A DNA stretch of 38,212 nt, from contig JBNGIQ010008451.1 in assembly GCA_049999765.1 (NCBI GenBank), positions 23,400 through 61,611 of the forward strand, written 5' to 3'. The notes under the pieces are model-generated. The model ran no database searches, was not told the DNA's origin, and saw only the letters and a list, made by a program, of their open reading frames with translations. Numbering within the stretch: position 1 is the first letter of the stretch; each line of letters starts with the position of its first letter. Source of the DNA: Phaeoceros laevis. Taxonomy: Eukaryota > Anthocerotophyta > Anthocerotopsida > Notothyladales. The translations under genes were made by a program, and so were the position numbers. Below are positions 1-10,391 of this stretch, in pieces.

Positions 1-406
1 GGCAAGCGCAAGAGAGAGAGAATGAACGCCACGCGGGCGCGGGCCCACCGCACGGCCTGGCAGAAGGCTTGATACATTCGGACCCTTTAGGACTCGCGCC
101 CCCGAGTGTCCGCATTGGGAAACGAGCAGAATCCATTGCGGCAACCGCAAGAACGGAATCCTTTTGATTCACACTAACGACAGGCGTAACCGCCATTATA
201 ATTTTAACCGAAGGATAACCAACACGGCTTCGCCAACTGGTACCAAGGAGAGAGAGAGAAAGATACTTTTTCGTGCTCTGCCGTCATCCCAGATCCCACA
301 TGTCCCAACAACCCGGCTCAGCACACCTCGTCCTCTCCCTGCCCCATTGCCCAAGCGATCCTCCCGAGCAATTCTCCGTGCCGTCCTCGTCTCCATGACA
401 CCATGA
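1..406 (+). promoter_or_regulatory. Upstream and 5' leader region of the first F-box gene
   Basis: No gene is supported here. Two GA-rich microsatellite stretches occur (about 10-22 and 248-264), a common feature of plant promoters and leaders. The frame of the downstream F-box ORF is closed by a TGA at 404-406, directly before its first ATG at 407. Two short upstream ATGs lie just before it: a three-codon ORF at 394-405, and an ATG at 403 that opens an overlapping out-of-frame ORF ending at 507. No clear TATA box was recognised. Confidence 0.4.
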
Positions 407-1735
407 ATGATGGACGAGGGGCCGTCCCCGCAACTGCACGTCTACGTCTTGGAGGGAAGCCTCAGTGGTGTGACAAGGGGCGGCGGGGGCAGCTCGGACA
501 ACAATAGATCGCGAGATCTTGATGCATCGTTATGGAGCAAGCTCCCCGGAGAGCTGGTGGAGAAGGTGCTGCTGACATTGCCGCCGGCGAGCCAGTTCCG
601 GTGCCGCATCGTCTGCAGGAAATGGCTGGCCCTGCTCTCCTCGCCATCCGGGCTCAAGGAGAGCGCATGCCTGGCCCGGCCGCAAGACCTCGCCGTCTGC
701 GCCTTCCGCTACCGGCCGCGGCCCCTGGGAACCCCGGTGCCAGGCTCTCCCACCAGCCCTAGGCTGCAAGGGCACCAGCTGCACAAGCTGGACCTGTCCT
801 TCCTCCCCTCGGCTTTCCAAGTCTGGCGCTTCGACGGCATTGTGACGCAGGACGGGTGGATCTGCGTCAAGGTGCGGGACCCGGCCCTCGTTGCAGTGGA
901 CCATTTCTGCGTGTTCAATCCGGTGACCAGAACATGTCGCACGCTGCCGGATCTGGATGTGCCCCAGCAGAGCTTCGGGGCCATGGCGGTGATGGCAGAC
1001 GTCGCGTCCAGGGGAGACTTCCAGGTCACGGTGGTGTGCGGGGACGACGTTCCCGGCCCCAACAGATGGACTGTGTCGGTCTACTCCTCCAGGGACGGGG
1101 CGTGGAAGGTGAGCACCAGCGAGCCCGCTTCCGACACCCGGTTCTCCAACTGCCGCATGGTTTTCTGCAACGGCCTCGTTTGCAGCTTCGACTACGAGGC
1201 CTGCAGCATCCTGTTCCACGCCGTGGTGGATGCCAGGCTCGTCAGGCGCGCCGACTTGCTCATCCCGGAGTTTGCCACCGCCTTGCTGGCCAACTTCCGG
1301 CTTGTGGAGCACAGGGGCCGCATTCTGTTTGTGGGGCTGTTTGTTCAAGAGAACGCCCCTCATTACGGCATCTGGAGGCTGGATGAAGGCAGCATGGTAT
1401 GGGAGCCTCTTTCCCAGATGACCGATGCTTTGCGCACGGAGTTGATGCAGACTGTGCGAGGGCAGCAAGCCGACTACGAAGTGGAGGTGAATCTGGCTAC
1501 ATTGGGCGGGGCTGCGGTGGTCGGCGACACCATCTTCATGTCCATCTACACCCAGGCTGTTCCAAGGAACTTTGCTCGCTACCGCAGCCTCATGACCTGG
1601 TCTCATGTCATTGGCTTCAATGTGCCCCAGGGTTCATGGAGAATTTATATGCAAGACTCAGGAGACGTTGTCAGGACAGAGCTGGTCACCCCGACAGGGT
1701 TCCTACAGCCTAGGGTGAACGATTTCCTGCCCTGA
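407..1735 (+). CDS. F-box protein (intronless)
   Basis: This 442-codon single-exon gene probably encodes a substrate receptor of an SCF (SKP1-CUL1-F-box) ubiquitin ligase. An F-box is visible at about residues 43-80: a W-S-K-L-P-G-E-L start, then V-L-L-T-L-P and a C-R-I-V-C-R-K-W end, the usual L-P-x-x-L...V-C-K-x-W pattern. The first 40 residues are low complexity (Gly/Ser). Residues from about 130 carry spaced Trp/Gly segments, such as W-R-F-D-G and V-F-N-P-V-T-R-T, typical of the kelch-like or F-box-associated beta-propeller of plant F-box proteins, but individual kelch repeats are not clear-cut. The substrate is unknown. The start is ATG 407, with a second Met right after it; an out-of-frame upstream ATG overlaps it. 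GC content is higher than in neighbouring genes, which produces long meaningless antisense frames. Confidence 0.85.
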   Translation: MMDEGPSPQLHVYVLEGSLSGVTRGGGGSSDNNRSRDLDASLWSKLPGELVEKVLLTLPPASQFRCRIVCRKWLALLSSPSGLKESACLARPQDLAVCAFRYRPRPLGTPVPGSPTSPRLQGHQLHKLDLSFLPSAFQVWRFDGIVTQDGWICVKVRDPALVAVDHFCVFNPVTRTCRTLPDLDVPQQSFGAMAVMADVASRGDFQVTVVCGDDVPGPNRWTVSVYSSRDGAWKVSTSEPASDTRFSNCRMVFCNGLVCSFDYEACSILFHAVVDARLVRRADLLIPEFATALLANFRLVEHRGRILFVGLFVQENAPHYGIWRLDEGSMVWEPLSQMTDALRTELMQTVRGQQADYEVEVNLATLGGAAVVGDTIFMSIYTQAVPRNFARYRSLMTWSHVIGFNVPQGSWRIYMQDSGDVVRTELVTPTGFLQPRVNDFLP

Positions 1736-2835
1736 TGCGCCTCACTGCCGTTCAAAGCTAAGCCAGCTGTGAGACACAAGCTACAGAGTCCTTCCTGTAG
1801 GTTTTCGTTCCTGGCCACAACACAAGCTCTAAGTCTGCCCTGCGGTTGTGCCAGAGCGCACAAACTGAGCAGAGTTGCCAGCGTCCGATAGGACCCCTGC
1901 TGATTCATCCGACTGCATAGACACATCGAATTTGGTTCATGTGATGAAATGTTGCCACCGTGTATTGCTCGCATTCGCAACTGCGGCAAGGTGACCTTCA
2001 CATTCATCGGCTGGCCAATGGACATCTCATCATGCAGGTATTTACATCCCTTGCAAGCCCTGTGGTAGTGTCTAAAAAGCAAGAGCACATGCCGAACGTT
2101 CGCACCCAGTATATTTTTGCGCTGAGGTGCGAAACGGGCCTAACCTGCCGTAGCTCTTGCTATGGTTTTGGTGGTTCTGTCAGCCTTCGCAGGGGCAAGG
2201 CAGCAGATGCAGGCAGCAGTTACTCAGCCTAATGACTTCAAATGGTTCGGACTGTTGTGAAAATTAGTAGACTTCATCCATGATGTGCCCTAGCCTAGAC
2301 CACATGATGCATCTTGAAAGCTTTCAGTTGTAGAACTGGGCTACACATGTGCTCGAAACTTACATCGCCTGACATGCGAAGACCTGTAACCAGGTATTGA
2401 CAGTAACCCGGCACAGCTGACAGTAAATGCCATTTTTAACATTCTGGACAGCTGTGTGGCTGTGTGTGTGTGACATCATGTAGCCATGCAACCGTTCAGA
2501 TTGCAGTCTTTATCAAGCTTATTCTAGTGTCACTATATCCTCTCCACTAGGAATCTAGGATGCAAAGGCTAAGCAGGTTAAAGACAATCTCTCTCTCTCC
2601 CCGTAGACTTGGGAGAGTTATTTCTCGAACCCATACGGGTCGATAAGTCAATACAAATTCAATGGGTCAATACAAATTCTCAATGCGTCAAACAAATTCA
2701 ATGGGTCAATACAAATTCTAGTGTACATTTCAATCACTCAGTCTACAATGAATTAGATCTAATAAGGTACAGCTTGCAAGCTCTACGAACCTGATGCCCC
2801 ACGAAACACTTTCGTCGCTGTGATGTGCTGCAACC
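1736..2835. other. Intergenic region between convergent F-box and CLC genes
   Basis: This interval should hold the 3' UTRs of the rightward F-box gene and the leftward CLC gene. I see no coding region. It contains a TG microsatellite near 2456-2472, a short CT run at 2588-2600 and a minisatellite at 2643-2719. The antisense open frame at 1645-2088 has no recognisable protein features. Confidence 0.5.
2643..2719 (+). repeat. About 20-bp minisatellite, four imperfect copies
   Basis: A unit close to CAATGGGTCAATACAAATTC is repeated about four times in tandem. Copies differ by small substitutions and a 2-bp deletion (GCGTCAAACAAATT in copy three). It lies in the non-coding space between the F-box and CLC genes, so it is most likely a local slippage repeat. 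Confidence 0.75.
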
Positions 2836-5800
2836 CTAGCGCTGAGCAGACTGCTGGTTGAGTTGAGTGATGATCAGCATCCTCCTGGTGGCTTCAGCCC
2901 TGTGGCAAAGTTCGTTGTGTTGATTGTTTGCATCCCTACGTCACTTAAGTATTCTACTTCAACAGAAGGAAAACTTGAATGAAACAATGTTTCTCACCTG
3001 CAAGCACGAGCAATCGAGTCCTTGTCAAGCAGTCCAAGAACTAGTCTTCCAGTTTCTTGGGTTTCACACCTGGCCACTACTGGAAGTTGTCGTATGCCCC
3101 TCCTTATCATCCTCCTCTCGGCTGCTCGAAGACTCATATCCGGATGAACTGTTATTATTTTGCCCGACGACCAAGTCTTGCACACCTCAGATACTGGCCT
3201 TCGGTCCGCCTGAACATGTACAACGACCAAGGCATTGTAGCCTCATGGATTGCAAACTGCAAGAGCTAAAAAAAGAAGATACACAGGCACAAGTATGAAC
3301 AGGACCTTTATCTGGACTCCATTGCTGAATGCTTGTTCTGCTTCTTGCTGTACATCTCCGAGTGTCAAGATTCCCTCAAGAAGGCCAGCGTTGTTCACTA
3401 CCAGCACACACCACTCCTTCCCTTCAATCATCACCTCAAGTGCTCTTCTAACAGAATCTCCAGGTGATACGACAGCAAAGGCAGTCCGCATCGCTGCAGC
3501 AACCAGGATCATATCTTTCAAATCCTCCTCCTTGACCTCCAGTGTCGTTAGACAGAGGGAGGACTCGATAGTACAGATATCTTGACCATATGAACCACCT
3601 TTTTCCACCGTTTCATAGTCTACTGCACTGGTGGGTAAAGACGTCTTTGGTGCAGTATCTGCAAAGGTTGGGCCCGTGGCATCTGCATTACTTTGCTTGA
3701 GAGCTCCGGTTCTCACAACAGTTGGATCTCTTTTTCTTGTTGCACTTGAGGCAATCCAAGACGAGAGCCCGACTGCTCCCATTAAGGGCAAAATGATACG
3801 GTAGTCCTGGGTTAGCTCAAAAAGGAGGAGCACCGACGTGAGGGGCACTTGACAAACACCAGCAAGAGTGGCTGCCATGCCAACCTGCAAACCATAGAAT
3901 GCCAAGCTTGGGGTTAGCACATGGTGTATGCCAGCCCAGCCGAGGCAAGAAATGACTTACACATGCCCCCTACAGAACCGGTACAGGTAAGAAATTCAAG
4001 ATTTACCAGGGCATATGCTTGAGGTGCTGCCACTTGGAGAATGTCCAGGTGGTACATTGGATCTGAACTGGCAATAGCATAGGTCACCATACTTCCATAC
4101 GCTGATCCTAAAGCGGCACCGATAAAGAGGGAAGGGGCATAAACCCCACCAACCAAACCTGATCCTCTGCACAGAGAAGTTGCAACTACCTTCACTCCAA
4201 CCAACTGAATCAGCAAGTCAGCCGGTGGGTTCCTCACCCACGGCATTCGTGACTGTAAAAGGAACTCTACATTTTCAAATCCCCAGTATAAAATCTCAGG
4301 GTAAGCCAAAGCAATCATCCCTACGCAGAGGCCCCCAAGTGAGGGGAGCAATGGCGCTGGCACACCACGTGCTTTCAAAAAGTCAAAAGCTGAAGTGGCA
4401 TACATTGCACCTCTTGTCAAGGCAACGGATATAGCTCCACAAAGAATACCTAGCAAAAGATAGAGCGGAAGCTCTGCAAGACAGCAGAATATCAGAAGTT
4501 GTGAATGAAAAGGAACATTTGCCAGCATTGAGATAAACCTATATGCATCCGAAAACATAATTGGGTTACAGGGTATCGAATGCTAGATGCTGCGCATGCC
4601 TTCACTCATCAGCTCGCGCAATTTCAAGAAGTTAGCACAAGCTTACCTGCTGGGGAGCGGAAATCATACAATGGGATTTTGAAGGCAGGCTCAGAGCCTA
4701 GTCCCGCTTGAGATACAACACTTGCCAGCACCGAGCTAAGGATTATCAGTGCGGTGGTTAATGAAGACGATGTGTTGTCCCCAGACACTGGTCGAAGAAC
4801 AGACTCCACAGCAAAAAAGCATCCGGCCACTGCTGCATTAAAGCCTGATACCTCACGACACAACAGGATGAGAAACAGCCCAGCTTTCAAGTCCTACTAT
4901 GCTGCTATGGAGGTGCGGCCTCGATACATTGCCAACATGATACCTGATGAAATACCAGCTGCAGATCCAGCTGCAATGAATGACAGGTTTCGTTCTTTGC
5001 TACTCTGTAACAAACTTCCGATTCCAGAAGCCACAGATGCACCAATCTCCACGCTTGGACCCTCTGGACCAAGTGAGTTCCCAGTTCCCAAAGTGATGAC
5101 TGCGGATGCAGCCTTCAGAACTGGCTTACAAAAAGCTTTAACCCCGTTTGAGAACGACTTATTCTTTTGCTGAGAGGGTGCATCTAACTTGCTTCTGAGA
5201 GCATTTAGGAGTCCAACAACCATACCACCCGCTGTAGGAATAAAGATCACTTGCTGCCACGGCTGATCAACAGAGTGTGCTCTCAGCCATGAAGGTCCAG
5301 AGACTCCATGCCACAATAGGTCGTGTAACCAGTGCTCCTGCATAACATGCAACGAAGAAAAGTTCATAATCTCTGGAAAATCTCGTAGGGACTCAGGTTC
5401 AATGGCTCGACGCAATCAGCAAAAGGGTTTTCAAGCCTTGAACAAACTCTGCAAGTTACTGGACAAAGGACAGCTCACAAACACATGATTGGAGCAAGTA
5501 CTTCAACATGAACGGTCCAACGACAAGACGGGGGAAATATAGCAAACTCACATAGGGGCACAAGAGATTGAATCCACCTCACCCCACGATTGAACAGGAC
5601 AACACAAACTCCAGTAAGGAGGCCAATAACACAGGACATGAAAACAATGAATCCTTCAGGAGGAAGGGGTTCATCCTTGACTTCAACTCTGTTATCTGTT
5701 GTTTCCACCATGCTCTGCACTAGTTTTTGTGCCTGAGCAGTATTATTCTCTCCATTTACTGACTCAGTGGCTCGCTGATACTTCTCCAGGTCCTGGCCTT

Positions 5801-6575
5801 CCACTATAGCTTGGTTATCCTCCACCGCCTGCTGCATCCAATCCCGTCTCCTCTTGCAAGTACTTGTCACCCACTGAAATGCGTGAGCCTGTCTTCTAAC
5901 TGTGAAAGTATAAGATGTCCTGATAGTTGCAAGAGAAAAAGACATGACTGAGACATGGCTTCTCCACTCTCGACACGTAAATCTTGTCAAATAACCTCCG
6001 CATTCCTTGTTCCGTAAACAATGCAGTGAAGATGGAGGGGATGTTTCAACAGAGGGCCTCCATCTGTTATATAAGGCAACACTAGCGCCTTGCAACGTTC
6101 TGCAATCGCATAGACTGTCAGGTCTGACCCTCCCTTCGAAGGAATTGAACTTCAATTGTTGCCTATAATCTTGAAAGGCAGTAACCTGCCTCCTTTGTCG
6201 ATCAGGTTGACCATTCTCTCTCACCTTTCCCCAGTGGTTTCTCCTGGGGACGAGGTCAATACCCTGGCATGTTGCGCTAATTGGTGCAAGTGATTTGCGA
6301 AGACTTGAACCACAACAATCAGAGTCAAGGATAACACTATGACCACCTGGTCTGCCTGTCACCAAAGACACAAGATCCATAGCCGGTGCCGGTGTAAGAT
6401 GTGTTCTAAAAACAATATCTAAAGCAAAGAAATCGTGAGCCGGAATCTTATCCCCAGACTTCGTAAAGGTTGGATTGGAAGCTGTAGCAAGCCAGCAATC
6501 ACTTTCTGCTAGCTGCAGAAGGAAAATAGCAAATCTCTCCTGATTCATTATACAAGAGACCTTTCCTGTAGACAT
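2836..6575 (-). CDS. CLCe: CLC-e-type chloride channel/transporter, seven exons
   Basis: This is a voltage-gated-chloride-channel family protein of the plant CLC-e/CLC-f clade. Arabidopsis CLC-e is placed in thylakoids. My exons are 6575-5583, 5337-4944, 4844-4647, 4473-4007, 3884-3306, 3209-2998 and 2899-2836; all phases agree. Signatures: GTGNSLGPEGPSVEIG in exon 2, keeping the gating Glu of GPEGP though the classic GSGIP is altered; GFNAAVAG across the exon 2/3 junction; GSGLVGGVYAPSLFIGA in exon 4; VPLTSVLLLFELTQDYRI in exon 5. Two C-terminal CBS domains follow (end of exon 5; exon 6). The C-terminal arrangement and an ESSLCL motif before the first CBS fit CLC-e better than CLC-f. The start is uncertain: Met 6575 gives about 968 aa, Met 6380 about 903 aa, both longer than I recall for CLC-e/f. 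A plastid transit peptide is plausible but not provable. The last exon is tentative; otherwise a TGA at 2994-2996 ends the frame. Confidence 0.88.
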
Positions 6576-6942
6576 TCAGCATCACCATTGCAGCCTCGAA
6601 GGACCACATCCAATGCAGGGCGTGAAATCTTTTTAGCAACAGGGGCGGACTACAAGCATCCTGAAAATTTCAGAGCTGTGGCTGCCCTGGTTATAACAGC
6701 GACTTCCAACCAACGGAGCTTGAGGGGACCGAAGAAACGACGGTCTGGCGGGGCTCGGTGATAAAAGACGATCAGGCCGGGGATGATTTACACCGTTGGT
6801 CAGCTGAACGGACTCTGCTGTCCGAACTATCCAAACATGTTGCCACGTAGTTTCGGAACACGTCGGCGGGAAGGACTGCCCAGTCGAGCAAAAACCATTG
6901 CATGTTCTTTTATTTGGTTTCGTCCTGCTTCCAGTAAGCAAG
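6576..6942. promoter_or_regulatory. Short shared intergenic region of divergent CLC-e and CBP3 genes
   Basis: Only 367 bp separate the outermost CLC start (6575, minus strand) from the CBP3 start (6943, plus strand), or about 560 bp if CLC starts at 6380. The interval must hold both promoters and both leaders, so it is a candidate bidirectional promoter. I see no convincing TATA box in either direction. An in-frame upstream ATG for CBP3 is at 6898. Confidence 0.5.
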
Positions 6943-8388
6943 ATGTTGAGGCGAGCCCTGCGTCAAAGTGGAGATGGTTACGTAAATTGCATGTCACAAT
7001 TGCATGCATTCTCGAGGCTTCTGGCCCGCTCATCGTCCTCCGCAGTTGCACAAGTCGTGGAGTCTTCGGAGGTAACAAGGAATGAGTCTTTAGCAGCACT
7101 CATAATTGGGCTCTCAAGGTTGTTGGTTTATCAAACGCTTGGAATGCTGTGTGTGGTTGCGCAAATGATTTGCAGGCAGAATTGGACAAGTTCGTACCCC
7201 CGAGGAAGCCAAGGTCCTTAAGTATAGATCCAAGCTCCAATCTCAGGATATCCGATCCGGAGCCTGAGGGCTTGAGAGGGACGGCTCTGAAGCTGCTAGG
7301 GTTTTACAGTAGGCAAAGCCGGCTAATCCGTGGCTCGAAAACATTGTATTCACGCGTCTCCAGCCATGTAGAGAGACCCGAGTTGTATGCGAGTAAGTAC
7401 GTGGCGCATTCATGAGAGGACAGTCCCTTTCTCCACAATTTGAAGTTTCCTAATCTTCGGGGGAGGTGTAACCTGTCCAGCTTTCAGTCTAGAGCAGAAT
7501 TTTAGGACGACACATGCAATGCTTGTGCTTCATTTGTGGCTAGTTCTGGCTCGTTTGCGGGCGGAAGGAAAAGATGGAGCTACGGTCGGTCAAACAGTTT
7601 ACGAGATATTCAATCATGATTTGGAGCAGCGGATTGTTGCACAAGGAGTAAGTCTAGCTGTTTGAACTGAATTATCCTGTTCTTACTGAAAGCATGACAG
7701 GTGAGTCTCTAACTCAATTGTCTTGCCATATGGAGAGTAGGTAAAAGTCCTCATATCCAAGTGGATGAAACAATTGGAGAAGAACTTTTATGGAGCAGTA
7801 ACTGCATATGATACCGCCATGCAACCCGAAGCCCCACAGGATGAGCTTGCTCGTGCACTTTGGAGGTAAGATTCTTTTATCTGTGCGCACTGCCTGGTAT
7901 TGCACTAGTCTTAAAATCGTTGCCAGTGGGATGAATTTGTTGTTAATGTGTTGGGCTGAGGACTGATGCATTTACACTTTGGTGTCAACTAAGACTACTC
8001 TTTCTCTATCTGCAACCATTTTGCAGGAACGTATTTGCTGAAGATGATGCCATCATGCCATCAGGAAACCTCTCCGTACCTGTGCAGGTGAGTGACTGTG
8101 GCATTCTTTGTAGAAAGTATAGTTGCACAGTAATTGTTGAGAAGGGACGAAGTTCTGACATATCAAACAACTTCGTCTCGGCAGGCACTAGCAAGATATG
8201 TGCGCAAGGAGATTGCCTGCCTGTCCCTTACTGGTCTGTACTTCTTTTATGGACCACCTCCCTGCTGTAGCTTCACATGTGCTATGAAGAAGGCTCTCCA
8301 GTAGAGAACCTCGAGCTCATGCTGTCTCGCTGATTTTGCAGATTCCGAATCTCTGTTGTCAGGGAACATAATGTTCTCTCAGGATTGA
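6943..8388 (+). CDS. CBP3: CBP3/UQCC1-type ubiquinol-cytochrome c reductase assembly chaperone
   Basis: This is the mitochondrial chaperone needed for cytochrome b maturation and complex III assembly (yeast Cbp3, human UQCC1). Seven exons with compatible phases give 264 aa: 6943-7071, 7176-7392, 7481-7647, 7741-7865, 8027-8087, 8185-8233 and 8342-8388. Exon 1 (43 codons) is an Arg/Ser-rich amphipathic presequence (M-L-R-R-A-L-R...L-L-A-R-S-S-S-S). The chaperone domain shows LLGFYSRQSRLIRG in exon 2, the LHLWLVLARLRAEGK helix in exon 3, KWMKQLEKNFYGAVTAYDTA in exon 4, and ALARYVRKEIACLSLTD followed by SGNIMF at the C-terminus, as I recall for plant CBP3 homologues. Met 6943 is preferred over the in-frame Met at 6898 because the presequence aligns from there, without gaps, to the next gene's first exon. 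It is divergent from the CLC-e gene and followed in the same direction by the small gene at 8807. Confidence 0.9.
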
Positions 8389-8806
8389 AATGGGAAAGTC
8401 CTTCCAGGGAACCCTCGTTTTCCCCCGGAAGCAACTCTGGTAAAGGAGCCGTGAATTTCAATCCCTGTAAGTGCACTTGAACCGGATTCACGCTGGGCCA
8501 ATGAACTTCCGGGTGAAATTGCAGACCTGGTAAAATGGTAGACTTTACCATCGAGTACTTTTAACGGTCGGCTGAACGACTTGGGCCTCATGCCATCATG
8601 AAATCGAGCCTGTCTGGACTCTGGACTCCGAAACTATTACGAATTACGAACGGGCCCGTTGATGGTAACGTTGCAATACCAGCGGAGTGAGACAGATTCT
8701 TTAGGGTGCAAAGGAGGAAGATGAAACTCTTATCGTTATACAGTAACTCTCTATCTTTCGAACTGAAAGGCAGCCCACTCTCCGGCGGAAGCAAGAAGCT
8801 GCAAAA
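8389..8806 (+). promoter_or_regulatory. Spacer between CBP3 and the downstream small mitochondrial gene
   Basis: These 418 bp separate the CBP3 stop from the next start codon. They must contain the CBP3 3' UTR and the promoter or leader of the next gene. I see no additional coding exon and no clear TATA box or polyadenylation signal. Confidence 0.4.
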
Positions 8807-9397
8807 ATGTTGCTCCAAGGAGCTAAGCAACACGCTGGTGGTTATGTGCAACTTTCCTCACAACTTCATCGCTTCTCCAAGCTTCTCGCACGCGAATCGT
8901 CCTCGGCAGCCGCACAAGTTGCGGAGCCCATAGAGGTATTCAAGAAGCTCACGACTGTGAATTGGCTCGGTTAAGGAGGTTGCGTGTGAACAACCATGTG
9001 CACCTTACAGTTACCAACTCACTCTCGCTGTGGCAGGGAATGGGGAAGGAACAACCAGCTGCAGCGTTGGCGCAGGAGGTAATTTCAACCTGTTCTTGTT
9101 TCCGCAAAGGCTTTTGGGCGAACACATGGACAAAGTTCCAGGACTTGGAAATAAGCCAGATTACACGACTGCTGCTTGGTGCATACAGTGATCTTGCAAC
9201 TTCTTTTGGCCTTCCTGCAGAATCCGAGCCTCCCAGCTGGTGCAGGTGAAGCCACGAATAAAGCAGCCACAGCAGCTTCGGGAATTGACAATACCAAGGT
9301 CGTTGCCGTGTTTGCAGGAGTCCTTGCGCTTTTCGGAGGCAGTTATCTCATGGCTTCCGGCAGAAAACCTAAATACAGTCTGCTGTCGGAAGAGTGA
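8807..9397 (+). CDS. Small single-pass mitochondrial protein, unrecognised; presequence exon paralogous to CBP3
   Basis: My model has three exons, 8807-8935, 9037-9078 and 9221-9397, all joined in phase 0 and giving 115 aa. I do not recognise the mature protein. Exon 1 (43 codons) aligns without gaps to exon 1 of the CBP3 gene: 25 of 43 residues match, the pattern G-Y-V...S-Q-L-H-x-F-S-[KR]-L-L-A-R is shared, and the phase-0 donor is in the same place. This argues for matrix targeting. Exon 2 is a short 14-codon Ala/Glu/Gln-rich piece. Exon 3 has an Ala/Gly-rich stretch, one hydrophobic helix (VVAVFAGVLALFGGSYLMA) and a short basic-then-acidic tail ending L-L-S-E-E. Size and topology resemble small inner-membrane assembly factors or respiratory subunits. 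A role next to CBP3 is inference from proximity and the shared exon only. Confidence 0.72.
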
Positions 9398-10308
9398 ACA
9401 GAGTGGCCAAATTCTTTCTCAATGAGTACTATTGTGCGAAACAACTGATTCTCCTTAGCCTGCAGTGCGTGTTCGCGCTCCAAGGGCGACTCTCCCCTAG
9501 CTGAGATCGCAATCTTCCCAGGTCTTTTTGCAGCGAAAGATAGAAGAGAGGTGGAGGATAGGAGTGGGGTCAAGTGTAGACATAGAGGTTTCAATCAATG
9601 TGAGTACATGCCAACGCTTGTCTGGGAGGGCAGGGTGGAAAGTGGAGACTGCTGGCTCGGTCGCCACCCCAGGTCAGTAGAGTGACAGGGTAGGCTCTGT
9701 TATACCATGGGCAAGATGGCATATACTGTCTGGTGCAGGGCTAAAGAACTGGGGGGTGGTGGAATAATTCGGTACGAAGTATGGCCCGGGTGTGGAGGTG
9801 TTGTGCTCGGAGGGAAGCTTGCAGGATTTCCTGCATTTCAGTGAACTAGAATCAGTAGGTCCAGTACCGTATTGCCACCACAGCTCCCCTCCTTTCCCAC
9901 CGCTGATATTAAAAGGGGCCGGGTAGAACTCGAAGAAGCCGCCAGCTAGCATGGATGCTGTTTCTTCCGCACCATCTCGATCGCCAGATGCTCCAGCTAA
10001 CCTTTAAAGTCCTACCTTCTCGACATGTACACTTCTCAGCAGCTCAAAACAAGCGCGTGCTGTAACTCTTCCAATTAGTAGTATCTGCTCATCCAGAGAA
10101 CTTGGCGGTACGGGGTCCCAACTCCAAATGAGCAAAAACATCAAAGGAACCGTCACGCATGCTAGCAGCGGTGTCACCAGACCTTGCCTACCAGACCTTG
10201 CCCGGATGTATAGCAATAAACACACACACACGCAGAGTATGTTTCTCCCAATTACTGTAGAGTGTACAGCAATCCTGACGACGTGGACACAAAGTCTGCC
10301 CTAGTTGC

Positions 10309-10325
10309 TGACGTGGTCCACGTCA
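10309..10325. promoter_or_regulatory. Palindromic TGACGTGG/CCACGTCA element (bZIP-type site)
   Basis: TGACGTGGTCCACGTCA is an inverted repeat with 8-bp perfect arms around one central base. Each arm is a TGACGTGG hybrid C/G-box, a class bound by plant bZIP factors, including ABRE-type. A further ACGTGG core lies 28 bp upstream at 10281. The palindrome ends 66 bp before a TATA box that serves the F-box gene at 10630. Function in vivo is inferred. Confidence 0.6.
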
Positions 10326-10391
10326 GATCAAGAAGAGGGGTGTGAAGGCGTCGAGCGTAAGAGCCGTTTGGCGTGCCACTGTAGCTGGGCT

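Noticed and set aside
530-1606. 358-codon open frame antisense to the first F-box gene
   Set aside because: It lies entirely within the GC-rich F-box coding region in an antisense frame, is rich in His/Gly/Arg/Pro and shows no domain; it is a coding shadow.
1645-2088. 147-codon minus-strand open frame
   Set aside because: No recognisable motif, no splice partner, and it overlaps the F-box 3' end and UTR; composition looks random.
5338-5552. Alternative CLC exon 1 donor at TAT|GTGAGT (5551)
   Set aside because: Its phase would create a stop when joined to the exon at 5337; the GGG|GTGAGG donor at 5582 gives an ungapped match to recalled CLC-e/f proteins.
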